Of a DNA stretch of 41,768 bases, positions 41,719-41,768 are shown one piece after another. Location: contig JASANC010004912.1 of NCBI GenBank assembly GCA_030248135.1, positions 1-41,768 of the forward strand. Direction: 5' to 3'. A program made the translations under genes and the position numbers. Source of the DNA: Theristus sp. LFF4_11 (Eukaryota > Nematoda > Chromadorea > Monhysterida > Xyalidae). The notes under the pieces are model-generated. The model was not told the origin of the DNA and made no database searches. It saw only the letters and a list, made by a program, of their open reading frames with translations. Within the stretch, counting starts at the first letter, position 1, and each line of letters opens with the position of its first letter.

Positions 41719-41768
41719 TCTTTAATTATCTAAAAATGCGGGAGACGCATATAAAAGGAGGAATATGG

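Overview
The window reads as nuclear DNA of a nematode; the species cannot be fixed. Evidence: compact multi-exon genes with short introns, two tandem CYP2-clan P450s resembling nematode CYP33, a secreted two-TIL-domain protein like nematode protease inhibitors, a gustatory-receptor-family 7TM gene, an ionotropic-receptor-like gene, a tetraspanin, a DM13-domain protein and an MCMBP orthologue. All gene models were built by hand by matching reading phase across GT/AG junctions; no alignment or transcript evidence was available.

Layout, left to right: a possible minus-strand exon running off the left edge (1-283); the last three exons of MCMBP on the plus strand (1222-2755); conver­gent to it, a 17-exon minus-strand gene for an 891-residue secreted Thr-rich protein with DM13 domains (11499-3813); a three-exon secreted two-TIL inhibitor (14176-12841); a captured P450 exon fragment inside a repeat cluster (14256-15000); P450 gene B (19241-15654) and P450 gene A (24851-19906), both minus; about 4 kb with no gene recognised; a plus-strand tetraspanin (28837-30591); convergent to it an ionotropic-receptor-like gene (34398-31030); a secreted Cys-rich, Gly/Tyr-rich protein (37663-35183); and a gustatory-receptor-like gene (41718-38645).

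The second layer is mobile DNA, mostly inside introns: a roughly 237-bp terminal-inverted-repeat family whose ends carry the palindrome TGACGTCA (seven copies), a TGACGTATG family, short hairpin families, a G-run-rich family, a tRNA-derived SINE family, and an approximately 812-bp (GTGA)n array in a P450 intron. 

The most interesting result is that insertions appear to be making introns. In P450 gene B an 85-bp intron is flanked by an 8-bp direct repeat (GACAAGGT) and contains the 3' end of the local SINE; removing it restores the uninterrupted exon seen in paralogue A. In the ionotropic receptor gene a 267-bp insertion with a 17-base A/T run is flanked by an 8-bp repeat (CTGGCGCC on the sense strand) inside a coding exon. 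The TIL gene and the gustatory receptor gene also have element ends lying at splice junctions or the stop codon.
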